In this document: in pieces, positions 1-9,357 of the stretch
Position numbering within the stretch: position 1 is the stretch's first letter
Layout of the letters: each line of letters starts with the position of its first letter
Assembly (NCBI GenBank): GCA_001839685.1
Contig: MLAK01000766.1
Span: 1 to 64,000, forward strand
DNA length: 64,000 bases
Direction: 5' to 3'
Source of the DNA: Tritrichomonas foetus
Taxonomy: Eukaryota; Parabasalia; Tritrichomonadida; Tritrichomonadidae
Program-made: the position numbers and the translations under genes
Notes under the pieces: generated by a model
Database searches by the model: none
What the model was told of the DNA's origin: nothing
Seen by the model: only the letters and a program-made list of their open reading frames with translations

Positions 1-151
1 TCAAAAATTTTAATACAAAAAAAGTAAGCGAGTCGACTAAACATAATTATTTTGAGAGCATTTTCGACTATCTTATCAAAAAATAATTATTCAATTCTAT
101 CAAAAAGTTTATAAAAAGTGGATTTTCGACTGGAAAGATATACATCCATAT

Positions 152-708
152 TTATCCACGCAAATAGGCTAGGTATTGACCTTCTTTCTCAAATGGCTGA
201 CACAGTGTATCCTCAATTTGTTCTTTAGTAGCATTTGGATACTGAATGAGCAATCTTCCTTGTAATGTATTTTCGTCGAAATCTGATGGAACATGATCTT
301 GAAGTATTTGTCTAATAGCTGGAATATTGGGCATATTAAATGTATAATAAACAAGGGAAACGATTTATTGGCTATATTCGGGGAAATCTTTGGCAATCAT
401 CTTAATTGCAACCGCAGATTCACACTCCTTTCCATTGTTTTTCGTTGCAGGTTTTGGAATGCGTTTCTTTGTCTCTTTCCTTTTTATTTGTTGTGAACCC
501 TGGATTGTGTCAAGTGATGAAGAAAGATAGTCGCATTGCTCTTTCACAAAAATCTGGGGAACTGATGATTTTGAAGAGTTTCGGCACATTTGGAAAGGGT
601 TCCATCATTTGGATGGGTGGGAATGTGTTCAATGGTTTTCCTGGTGTTTTGTGGACAGTTTTCTTCGAGAAAAGTCACCATTTGATCAACAGAAGTAAAT
701 GTCTCCAT
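152..708 (-). pseudogene. Decayed or frameshifted small gene, unknown family
   Basis: Three minus-strand frames follow one another. Positions 708-544 hold 54 codons starting METFTSVDQM. Positions 589-365 hold a lysine-rich frame ending in FPEYSQ. Positions 334-152 hold 60 codons starting MPNIPAIRQI and ending in YLAYLRG. The first two overlap in different frames, as a one-base shift in a single gene would give. Composition is hydrophilic and protein-like in all three, with no family recognised. No trichomonad-type splice sites were seen at the junctions, so an intron is unlikely. The last frame could be a separate small gene. Nothing else was seen between 1 and 882 apart from a leader for the next gene. 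Confidence 0.3.
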
Positions 709-882
709 ATTAAAATGATTTTTTAAAAAATGAAAATTATCAAGTCATATAATGTGATGTGATAAATATTTAGAGATATCGAACTTTTTCAATAATATAC
801 TTTTGTGATAAAAACAGTTGGACAAAATTTTTATTTGAAAGAAAAAGTGAAAGAATAAGTACACAAAAATTTACCAAATTTC

Positions 883-2079
883 ATGGATAAAAGTGAGACT
901 CCTGCACCAACAATTCCTTCATCACTTCCAAACAGCAATGCGACAGAAACAGTAAATCAGGTGACAAGTATCAGCTCAACCACAACTCCAGCGCGCCCAA
1001 CGAAAACGGCATTTAAACAAAATCAGACATCGCAGTGGTTAACGGTCGACTCGCCTTCTCGCCAGGGGCCAATTGTACATCGAATTCAGCCACCTGGAAG
1101 GTCAATTTCCACTTTCGTTTATCATCAAAATATCGTTCCCCAAAAAGTGAATGCAGCACCTTTTCCATCGCTTCCATCAAAGTCAGAAATCCAAGAACAG
1201 AAAAACGCAATCGATAGTCAAGTTTTACGGTATCGTGCGGAACTTTCCGCATTACAGCATCAACGAAATTTTTACGATCATTCATCAAATTCGCTTGTTC
1301 CGACTTTATCGAGAAACGGAGTAAAAGAGTATCATAACCTCTTACTATGGGACTCTATAATCGATTCTGTTGTTGCCGATAATATGCAAAAGAAAAAAGA
1401 TTCGGCGAAACCAGCCCTGCTTCAAACGGAATGTGCTAATCAGTACAAAGAGATTTATGAACTTCCTCAGTACCACAAATCCATCGAGGAGGGAAAAGAA
1501 TTAATGGCACCAATATTTGCGGCACATTTTAAGTATCATGAGCATATCCGAGATAAGCAGGAATCACTGATGAAAGAGTACCTTGCACGTGATGAGCATT
1601 GGAAAAACCATTTTCATGCAATTGAAGAGTTTTCCAATCGAATTGATGATGTGAAAAATAACTGGCCACATGAGTTTCCAAAGGCTGGTCCAACGAAAGC
1701 GCAAAATGAAGAAGAACTTCTAAAGTGGACAGCACCTGATCAACCGCAATTAATGACGAAGCTCCGAATGATGACACAATGCTATTATAATATGAATGGA
1801 CTTGTTGTAGATCCTGAGGCTGCTCATAATGAATTCAAAAACCGAATTTCATGGAGCGAAGATGAAAAAAAGAAGTTCATCACGAAATATACTCAGCATC
1901 CGAAGAAGTTCGCACTCATTGCAAAAGCACTGCCGCTAAAGACTGTTAAAGATGTCATTGAATTTTACTATGTCAACCGATACACATTGAGTCTGAAGGA
2001 GAAAGAAGGCGCTCACAGAAAGAGAGGAGGAAAGAAGAAAGTTATTTCCGAAGGAAGCAACAAAGCAGCAAAGCAATAG
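883..2079 (+). CDS. NCoR/SMRT-like SANT-domain corepressor protein
   Basis: 398 residues. The C-terminus carries a SANT/Myb-like domain at about 323-370 (WSEDEKKKF at the start, HPKKFALIAK in the middle, VIEFYYVNRY at the end) followed by a basic tail (HRKRGGKKK). It is preceded by MNGLVVDP. This order, MNGL..DP then SANT with a VxxYY-type end and a basic tail, matches the second SANT region of NCoR/SMRT and yeast Snt1 corepressors, which bind histone tails and hold a histone deacetylase complex together. The N-terminal 100 residues are Ser/Thr/Pro-rich and the middle is helical. The protein is far shorter than metazoan NCoR. An AAAAAGTGA motif ends 33 bp upstream of the ATG. Nuclear corepressor function is inferred from the domain. 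Confidence 0.72.
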   Translation: MDKSETPAPTIPSSLPNSNATETVNQVTSISSTTTPARPTKTAFKQNQTSQWLTVDSPSRQGPIVHRIQPPGRSISTFVYHQNIVPQKVNAAPFPSLPSKSEIQEQKNAIDSQVLRYRAELSALQHQRNFYDHSSNSLVPTLSRNGVKEYHNLLLWDSIIDSVVADNMQKKKDSAKPALLQTECANQYKEIYELPQYHKSIEEGKELMAPIFAAHFKYHEHIRDKQESLMKEYLARDEHWKNHFHAIEEFSNRIDDVKNNWPHEFPKAGPTKAQNEEELLKWTAPDQPQLMTKLRMMTQCYYNMNGLVVDPEAAHNEFKNRISWSEDEKKKFITKYTQHPKKFALIAKALPLKTVKDVIEFYYVNRYTLSLKEKEGAHRKRGGKKKVISEGSNKAAKQ

Positions 2080-2214
2080 GATTTTATGTTAATGTAAACT
2101 ATATATATTAGATATTTCTGAATTTAGTCTTTAATCATTTTGCGAAAGAGATTGATATGATTTAATTAGTACTCCTTTTATGTTTTGTAAAAGTGAATAG
2201 TGACCCAAGCGCTA

Positions 2215-2285
2215 GCACCGTTGGTCTAATGGTAGAATTTTACCTTGCCAAGGTAGGGGTCCGGGTTCGATTCCCGGACGGTGCA
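2215..2285 (+). tRNA. tRNA-Gly (anticodon GCC)
   Basis: A 71-nt cloverleaf can be drawn by hand. The acceptor arm is GCACCGT with ACGGTGC (2215-2221 and 2278-2284), with discriminator A2285. The anticodon loop TTGCCAA lies at 2245-2251 with GCC at 2247-2249. The internal A box TGGTCTAATGG is at 2222-2232 and the B box GGTTCGATTCC at 2264-2274. There is no intron, and no CCA is encoded. It lies between two convergent protein genes. Confidence 0.97.
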
Positions 2286-2289
2286 CGAC

Positions 2290-2295
2290 TTTTTT
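2290..2295 (+). terminator. RNA polymerase III terminator of tRNA-Gly
   Basis: A run of six T begins four bases after the tRNA 3' end, followed by further T-rich sequence. This is the usual Pol III stop signal. Confidence 0.8.
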
Positions 2296-2463
2296 CTTTT
2301 CTTTTTTCGCTATCATTTTATAAAATGAGAAAATCGAAATTCGATTTTATTCCTTATTTGTTTCATATCTAAATATCTAATCCTTATATCTTAAGAATTA
2401 TTTTTAAACATTATATTATTGTAATTGAAAAAGAAAAACAAATGGAATCAGAGCCCTTTTTAT

Positions 2464-4728
2464 TTATATTGATTGTGTCTTGGCAAATGTTTCGGTGTGG
2501 TGCGAAAGGGAAATAGGTGTTGGGTCTGGAATTGGAAGGATTTTATCTTTTGACAATGATGGAATCTTTCTCATAATATCGAGTGCGAGAAGGAGTGGTT
2601 GCTTATCTTCGATTTCGATTGCTTCGTCTGCAAAAACGTCAGCCAAAACTTGAAGCACTTTCTTTACATCATCTGATGAAAGATCTGCTGCTTTTGTAAG
2701 AAGTTTTGCAAGTTTTGCAATAAGTTCTGTTTTTTCTTCACCATAAACGTATTCAACGAGCTTTGAAACATCGCTTTTATCTCCATTTTGAAGGTCTTCA
2801 ATAACTTCACATGATGTTTCACCACCCAAATTCTCACAATACTTTTTAACAATTACGTTTAATACAGAAACAGCTGCTTTTGAGTTACCGGCACATTTTT
2901 CAACAAGTTCTTCAAGATCGCTGACATCTGATGAATCAAAGTCAACTTCAGAAATTTCATGAACAAGATCATCATCAGCTTCTTGTGAATCGCCTGCAAT
3001 CAATACAAGTAACTGTTGAGCACTTGTTGAAACAGAAGGAGTCATTGAAGCAAGTGTATGGAAAGCAAGAAGCGGACAAAGTTCATAAGCATCGCCAATG
3101 ACTGCACTTCTAAAGAGAACGAGTGCTGACTTGAATAAACGAATAGCTGCAACAATTGCATCATCAGAATCACCAGAAAGAATAGTTTTAACTAATTCAG
3201 GAATCTTTGATACATTTTGTTCATCAAGAGCGCACCTTAGAACATCAAGAGCTGCAGCTGCAACACTTTCATTATTATCAGAAGTGAGTTGCTCAGCAAG
3301 CTCAAGAACATGGTCAGGGAATTTGCTTGTAGTCATACCAGAAACCATTTGAAGTGCTTTACAAACAGATTCTTTCACTTCAGAATCAACATTTGAACCA
3401 TATTTAACTAAAGTTGTAATTAATTCATTGAAGCTTTCATCAACAAGCTGTTTGGCTGGGATTGTACGACGTGCAAGATCACGAATTGGGAAAGATGCAT
3501 GACAAATATTTTTGAATGCACGAAGATATAAATCTTTCAGTTCAAAGCCACCAATTGCTTTCAATTCTGAAAGACATAAAACACCAGCATCGATGTGGGC
3601 GGCGACAGGAGCATCAAGAAGGTATTGAACAATAGGAAGGACATATTTCTCATAAAGTGAACGATCATGAACTCTTAAAACTTGAACGAGGGCCTTTCCA
3701 GCCATTCCGTTCGCATTGCCTTTTTGTGTAATTGGTGTTTTAGTGTCCCAGCTGATTGGATCTTTTACAAATGCAGATAATTTTTGACAGAGGCTATCAA
3801 TATATTCGCTTTCAAGTGGTTTCTTGCAAATTGTTAAACAACCACCAATGGCTGCAAATAATCCTTCGAGTGCAACCCATTCGAGGTTTCCTTTCGGTAA
3901 CAAAGAATCGATGAATTTCTCTCTATCATTTTCAATTGATGAAAAGACAGAAGAAACAACTAAAGCAGCAGTTCTACGAACGTTGGCATATTTATGACTT
4001 AATCTATCATATGCACATGAAATTATTTGGTCTTTGAAATTTCTAATAACAAATTCGTAACTTTCCTCAATTTGTTTGACATATTTTTGTAAAGTTGCGT
4101 CATACTTGGTATTAACAAACAAAAGTAGAGCACGTGTTGAATACCAGAAAACATATCCATTATCACTTGGATTAGTAATTGTGGAAAATTGTTCGTTGTC
4201 GATGATTTTTGGTAAAAGTAATTTTAACGATTCTGGTGATTCAATCCTGAAAGAGGTTGCCAATCTTCCAAGTGCCATTTGCTGGCCTTCCAAAGCGAAG
4301 GCCGTTTTAGCTGGATTGAAAATTGCATCATGAATTTTGAATTCTGGATCGATGATTGATGGGCCGATAGCGAGAGCGAGGTGGCCAATGCACTGTGATG
4401 ACATTTCTCGAACTTCTCTCTTTGCATCGGACAAAAGAGCGCCGAGATGTTCTGTAAAGTTTGTATGTTTCAAAAGCGCGGCTTTCTTTTCTTCTTTGGT
4501 CAAGGTTGAGTTGCCAAAAATATATTTGGTGCAAGACAATGCGTCCTGTTGAATGTGCCATTGAGATAAGTGAATAAGTTTTGTGAAAAGTGTGAATAAG
4601 TCGTCAATGATTTCGTTGGTTGGGAATCCGGCGCGAAGTGGATCGGTTAAAACATCAAGCTCTTCAATAAGAACATCTCTGCTTGGTGATGGCTTACCAA
4701 GCTCGGTTAAGATTGGAGAGAAATCCAT
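2464..4728 (-). CDS. HEAT/ARM-like alpha-solenoid protein
   Basis: 754 residues, almost entirely amphipathic helices in pairs (for example VREMSSQCIGHLALAIG, VRRTAALVVSSVFSSI, VKESVCKALQMVSGM, VAAAALDVLRCAL). This is the repeating pattern of HEAT or armadillo solenoids. No catalytic motif, signal peptide or membrane segment was seen. The last 40 residues are proline-containing and look disordered. Such proteins are usually scaffolds or transport adaptors, but I cannot assign a family member. The gene converges with the SANT gene, with tRNA-Gly between them. Its 5' end lies 66 bp from an inserted transposon-like element, so its promoter region is shared with mobile DNA. Confidence 0.75.
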   Translation of the reverse strand: MDFSPILTELGKPSPSRDVLIEELDVLTDPLRAGFPTNEIIDDLFTLFTKLIHLSQWHIQQDALSCTKYIFGNSTLTKEEKKAALLKHTNFTEHLGALLSDAKREVREMSSQCIGHLALAIGPSIIDPEFKIHDAIFNPAKTAFALEGQQMALGRLATSFRIESPESLKLLLPKIIDNEQFSTITNPSDNGYVFWYSTRALLLFVNTKYDATLQKYVKQIEESYEFVIRNFKDQIISCAYDRLSHKYANVRRTAALVVSSVFSSIENDREKFIDSLLPKGNLEWVALEGLFAAIGGCLTICKKPLESEYIDSLCQKLSAFVKDPISWDTKTPITQKGNANGMAGKALVQVLRVHDRSLYEKYVLPIVQYLLDAPVAAHIDAGVLCLSELKAIGGFELKDLYLRAFKNICHASFPIRDLARRTIPAKQLVDESFNELITTLVKYGSNVDSEVKESVCKALQMVSGMTTSKFPDHVLELAEQLTSDNNESVAAAALDVLRCALDEQNVSKIPELVKTILSGDSDDAIVAAIRLFKSALVLFRSAVIGDAYELCPLLAFHTLASMTPSVSTSAQQLLVLIAGDSQEADDDLVHEISEVDFDSSDVSDLEELVEKCAGNSKAAVSVLNVIVKKYCENLGGETSCEVIEDLQNGDKSDVSKLVEYVYGEEKTELIAKLAKLLTKAADLSSDDVKKVLQVLADVFADEAIEIEDKQPLLLALDIMRKIPSLSKDKILPIPDPTPISLSHHTETFAKTQSI

Positions 4729-4794
4729 TTAAAAAATGGTCGACCAAAAAAGCTCTGAATAAATATAGTGACACTTAAATTTTAACCACTTATC

Positions 4795-5944
4795 AGAAGT
4801 GTGCGAACAGACCCTTCACCGATGAATCTTTCTGAAATTGGAATATGTTATTATAGGCCATGTGTCTAATACAAACAACGAAGTTATATAAAAATCTGTC
4901 TCGGAATTCCTGAGAAATAGATTCTCATTCAAATTCTGAAATTTTTGAGAGGATCAAAGGTTAAATATATTTCACCAGGAATATTTTTAAAAAATGATCA
5001 AAGTATCCTATCTAACAAGAAAAATGCAAAATTTTTGGCTTTGCACAAATGATAGTGCCCAATGTCTATGTTTCATATTTATATATAGCTGCAAGATATT
5101 CCGGATATTAGCTTTATTTCTTGAATCAAAATATTTGGGGAATAAACTTTTTCTATTATTCATTCAAATTTGAAAAAATAATACGTTTATTTGAACATAT
5201 CGATTTTTAACATTCAATTTGTCATATAAAGCTAAGAGGAAATATCTTGATGGAAACTTGATGANATATAAATTATTAGGCATTCTCCCATTCTTAATAA
5301 ATAGTATAAAGAACTTTTCTTCCTAATATTGATATATTTTCATATTAGATCAATGTATATTTCAGAAATAATTTTTGACCTTATGAAATTATTTCACCAG
5401 GAATATTGTTTTGTGAGGAATCCGTACGTTAAAACCCAAAAAAGCTTTATATTTCGCTACCTAAGATCAAAAAAATCGATATTCACAGACGAACCTTCCT
5501 TTGGCAATCAACAAATTATGCTGAAAAGAGAAATTATTGTCATTTTCCAGCAGTTCACTCCCTGATGATGATATTGGGAAAACGAGCAGAAAAGTTGGGC
5601 ACTTTCTTAATGCCATCAGCAAACAGATGATGACTCCTGTTCAACTTCAAAAAATTAGAACTTTTCATCGGTGAAAACTAAAATTTCAAAAATTTCGAGA
5701 TTTTTTCCCAATTTTGGTAAATATAAAAATAAAGTTTAATAATAATGATGAAATAAATGTTTTTTAATTTTGGTGAATTATTTCTTCATGATACAATTCG
5801 AATCGACTTCATTCTGTGGCATATGCATATTGAATGGATATTCTATCTTATCTAGAAATCACAAATTCCAAAATCAATTTCATCCAGAAATACAGAATGG
5901 TCAAAATTCACTTTTTTTTAGTAAACGGTTGTTCGCACACTTCT
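4795..5944. mobile_element. Non-autonomous DNA transposon, 15-bp TIR and 8-bp target duplication
   Basis: AGAAGTGTGCGAACA at 4795-4809 is exactly inverted at 5930-5944. Immediately outside lie identical direct copies of CACTTATC (4787-4794 and 5945-5952), an 8-bp target-site duplication. The 1150-bp interior has no transposase-length frame. A coding-like remnant of about 46 codons (about 5537-5674, plus strand, ending in RTFHR) overlaps a second frame at 5329-5565, and a 16-bp direct repeat lies at about 4969 and 5390. An undetermined base lies at 5265. An 8-bp duplication is known for the hAT, P and Merlin superfamilies; the termini alone do not decide which applies here. Confidence 0.8.
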
Positions 5945-6249
5945 CACTTATCATTTTTTTTTTTTTAATTAATCACATTAGAAGTTAGTTTAACTCTAAC
6001 AAAGGTTAAGAAAACAATGGTTAGAGTGGCTCAAATATATAAAAACGGATGACGATGTTTTCCCTCCTTTCTCCAATCGTTTCTATATATTGGAAAAATA
6101 TGTTGATGGTTGGAATATATTTTAATTCTGTTTAAATAATTTATTATAAATATTTCGATCGAAATACTTATTAACATAATATATTTTTTTCAGGTTATAT
6201 TATCCAATAAAATCGAAAAAATAGATAATTATATGATTTAAGAAATTAA

Positions 6250-7638
6250 TTATATCAATTTCCCATAATATTCTAATGCTGAAATTGTCAGGTAATAAAA
6301 TCTTGCACTTTCTACACCTGTGATGCGAAGTCGAAGTTTTTGGAAATATTCGTCACAATGTTTGGTGATTTCAAATGTGTTTTCGGCATTTCGAAAATCA
6401 AGACTTGTTTCATTATTTCGCGAATCCAATTCAATCCAGTTCCCTTCTTCATTTGATCATTCAATAACCCATGTTTGTAAATTATTACAACCTTTGTCAC
6501 AATCATGTCTAGATCTTATTGAATAATGCGTTGGTTGAATTCTTTTTTCTTTAAAATCATAACAAATCCAACTATTTAGTTCTGATATTGTTTGGAAATA
6601 ATTGGTTTTATTTTCTAAATCAGCAGCATTTTGAGGATAATGGACACGATTTACAGAAGATGAAGTCACATTAACAATTCCTTTGTCATGAACATTGCCA
6701 CAACATTCTTCAGTAAAATGATGAATAATTCCACAAAATCGATTTGATGTGTCTTGATGATATGGAATAACTTTGATATGATGACGTGAAATAAAAGAAT
6801 GTTGTGATATTAAGTGATTAGGATGAAAACATGAACAAATTTTAAACCATAACTTATTTGTCAGATCATTATAATCAAAGTTTTGAATGAATTTTTGAAA
6901 TGATTCTTCACTCAACATTTCAAATTCAACATTTTCTAACAATAAAATCAAATGAAAATTAGAATGTTGCGATAATTTTGATGATAATTTTAATTTGAAA
7001 ATAAAATCAATCAATTGATCTTCATTTCTTAATTGCAATTTTTCATTAGAAATAATACTTTCAATCATTTCAATCGAAAGATCTTGTTGTAAATATTTAT
7101 CAATGATTTTATTCGAAATTTGATGAAAAGATTCTGAAAAAAAATCAACAAATGTTTGTGGNAAAATATTTGTTGTTTTAAATAAAAATGAATTTTGTTG
7201 AAAAAGTTTTTCCCAATTATTGTTTGTGATTTCATATGAAATAAGTTGTTGGATTTTAAAAAGAATTTCGTCATTTTTCAATTCGTGTGATAAAAAATAA
7301 AAATAATTCAGTTCGTTCTCTTCAATCTTTATTTCTTCTCCTTCAATCATTTGTTGAAGAATAGAAAATAATCGTTCTTCAATTTCTTCTTCTTTGACAG
7401 CTTTTTCATCATTCAATGAAATATTTTGAAGAAATAATTTTGGATCAAGAAAAAGAGAATTAATATTTTCACCAAGAAAATGAAATTGAGAAATTTTTTG
7501 AGAAAGAAAATCTGCAACAGATCGATTGACTTTTAAAGCTTTTTTACCAATATAAAATGTGAAAGGTTCTTCAAATTTCATATCTGGAAGAATATTTTTA
7601 AGTCCTTTGTATGATAATGTCAAAGTTTTCTTCATCAT
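6250..7638 (-). pseudogene. F5/8 type C (discoidin)-domain gene broken by an in-frame TGA
   Basis: The frame opens at 7638 and reads 393 codons to TGA at 6457-6459. It then stays open for 68 more codons to TAA at 6250-6252. The downstream part (SNEEGNWIEL, then FYYLTISALEYYGKL) completes a discoidin-like domain whose first half (SWICYDFKEKRIQPTHYSIR, then NNLQTWVIE) lies before the stop. In the related gene at 27174-27704 the matching position is Gly in SVQGSNDG, so GGA to TGA is the simplest lesion. The N-terminal part of about 300 residues is helical with no family I can name. Base 7162 is undetermined. A MITE begins 18 bp upstream of the ATG. Readthrough cannot be excluded, but pseudogene is the likelier reading. 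Confidence 0.78.
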
Positions 7639-7656
7639 GATAAAAATGATTTTTAA

Positions 7657-7799
7657 GGGTCAACTGCCATACGTTTATATTTATTTATTTTAAAAGAAAT
7701 AGTGGTTACCAGTTTTTCGGAAAAAGTTATGTTTTGAATTAAACTGCCACAAATCATTCAAATATAATTCAAAAGTTTATTTTTTTTGGCAGTTGACCC
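7657..7799. mobile_element. TTAA-flanked MITE with 13-bp inverted termini
   Basis: GGGTCAACTGCCA at 7657-7669 is exactly inverted at 7787-7799, and both ends are flanked by TTAA (7653-7656 and 7800-7803). At 143 bp with no frame it is a typical miniature inverted-repeat element. TTAA duplication is known for the piggyBac and Kolobok superfamilies. It sits 18 bp upstream of the discoidin-domain pseudogene and abuts the next element. Confidence 0.78.
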
Positions 7800-8448
7800 T
7801 TAAGGGCCGACTGTAACCGCCGTGCAAGTATTGAATTTAAAAAATGAGCAAATCTCAGAAAGGTATAAAATAAAAATATATATTTATATTTATATATTTA
7901 CAGTATATATTGTTTTGTTATGGAAAAAAATTAAAACAATAAATATTGTAAAATAACAAAGATATTCGCGTTTGAATTTTTTGTCAAAAGAGAAAAACAA
8001 ATTTATCTCAGGATAAAAGATAAAAATTAAAAAAAAAAAACGCTCTATCACGCTCTGAGGAATCGAATATTAAAATTAAATATTTAATATTAAAACTGTT
8101 TATTAAATATTCATGAGAAAAAATGGGAAATACGAAAAAATCAACTTTTTCATTCTATTATTTTTACGATTCACAATTATTTGAAGCATATCACAATTTC
8201 ATCTAAAAATTGAAATCGGAATTCAAATTTGTAATGAATTGATATCTGAAAAACGTTATCCAAATCGAGAGATTAATTGAGGTTGATTAGGCAATATTGA
8301 TACGGTATAATTATCCCTGACGAAATTTCTAACTCTTTCTAAATATAATAATTGTAATGAGGCAAATTCATTGTTTTATTNATTGAATCATTTTCCATAA
8401 CCAATGGTAAAACATTCAAAAGTGCAAATATACAGATACTATGGTTGT

Positions 8449-8482
8449 CAAAAGTACACAACCTGGAAATACGTTTATTTTC
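8449..8482 (+). repeat. 34-bp copy of a transposon end
   Basis: These 34 bases are identical to the reverse complement of 34059-34092, which covers the right terminus of the element at 33197-34091. Similarity stops at 8483 and no partner terminus was found nearby, so this is a truncated or nested end. Confidence 0.8.
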
Positions 8483-8666
8483 CTATGAGCTTTGTAATTG
8501 TGAACATAATAGTTATTTGTTCAAGAAAATCAAGATAAAATACAAATCACTGTTACTTTGAGAGATTTTATAGAAATGAAAATCAGAAAGGTGAAAATGA
8601 TTTTTAGAGAATAAATTTTGAAATCAAAATATCATAAATGCGCTTACTTGATTTGTAGAATAAAAA

Positions 8667-8851
8667 GAATTAAGAATATGAATAATTAAGAATATGAAAG
8701 AAAAATTATTTTTTCACAGAGAGAGTTAAATTCCAGGAGAAAAAATATCAAATTTCTGTTTTCACAGATAGAGTGATTATCTAGAAAAAAAATATTTTTT
8801 CTTTCATATTTTTAATTATTCATATTTGTAATTCTTCATATTCTTAATTCT
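8667..8851. repeat. Long imperfect hairpin
   Basis: The arm at 8667-8717 is complementary to the arm at 8785-8851. The right arm has one extra internal duplication of about 16 bp. Both arms are built from AATATGAA/AATTAAG-type words. The loop of about 70 bases has related CACAGA-GAG words on each side. Confidence 0.7.
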
Positions 8852-9240
8852 TCAAGTGTAAAGAATTAACTATTCATCTGCACTACAAACAAGTTTAAAA
8901 AACTTACGACCAAATTTGCTGTTTCTCAATAAAAGTAAATTAAGTTCGATAATAATTACAAATGAGAATTTATATGAGCAATCAATTATTTGAATGATAT
9001 TGAATAATTTAAATCCTTCTCAATATTTTGAATAAAAGGTCAATTTAGGTGGAGTCGGCCCTTAAAAGAAAATTACTGGCAAAACCGTTATCGCTTTTAA
9101 CATTATTGCGAAAAAAAATGTGTCTTCATATTATTCACAATCAAAGACAAAAGTGTTCTTTTTGACTTTGAAAAATAGCGATATATATGTCAGCTAATTT
9201 CCCTATAGATTAACTTTAATATTATTGATTTCTGTCAATT

Positions 9241-9246
9241 CAAAAC

Positions 9247-9278
<32 letters not shown>

Positions 9279-9313
9279 ACAAAAACAAAAAAAACAAAAA
9301 AAAAAAAAAAACA
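9241..9313. repeat. CAAAAA simple repeat
   Basis: CAAAA/CAAAAA units grade into a pure A run, about 45 bp beyond the stop codon of the Rab gene (read T-rich on the Rab strand). It sits between the Rab 3' end and the mobile-element zone. Confidence 0.9.
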
Positions 9314-9357
9314 GATGAAATAAATGAAAATTGTTTATAGATAAACAAGAGATGTTT

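Larger units (their letters stand above)
7804..9061. mobile_element. Second TTAA-flanked element, 9-bp inverted termini
   Basis: GGGCCGACT at 7804-7812 is inverted at 9053-9061, with TTAA at 7800-7803 and 9062-9065. The left TTAA is the right TTAA of the MITE next door. The termini of both elements fit GGGYCRACT. The 1258-bp interior has no long frame. It contains a large imperfect hairpin and a 34-bp segment shared with the element end near 34.1 kb, so it is probably a composite of older insertions. The shorter terminal match makes this call weaker than its neighbour. Confidence 0.58.

Noticed and set aside
544..600. Spliceosomal intron joining the minus-strand frames at the window start
   Set aside because: No GTATGT-type 5' site or ACTAAC-containing 3' site of the trichomonad kind was found at the frame change.
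406..726. 106-codon plus-strand frame
   Set aside because: It overlaps the minus-strand frames, which look more protein-like; its own product is hydrophobic in the way chance AT-rich frames are.
5770..5988. 72-codon plus-strand frame crossing the right end of the 4.8-kb element
   Set aside because: It runs across the element terminus and target duplication, so it cannot be an old gene; composition is chance-like.
7657..9061. One single large transposon spanning both TTAA elements
   Set aside because: The outer ends (GGGTCAACTGCCA left, AGTCGGCCC right) match each other worse than each matches its own inner partner, and TTAA lies between them.
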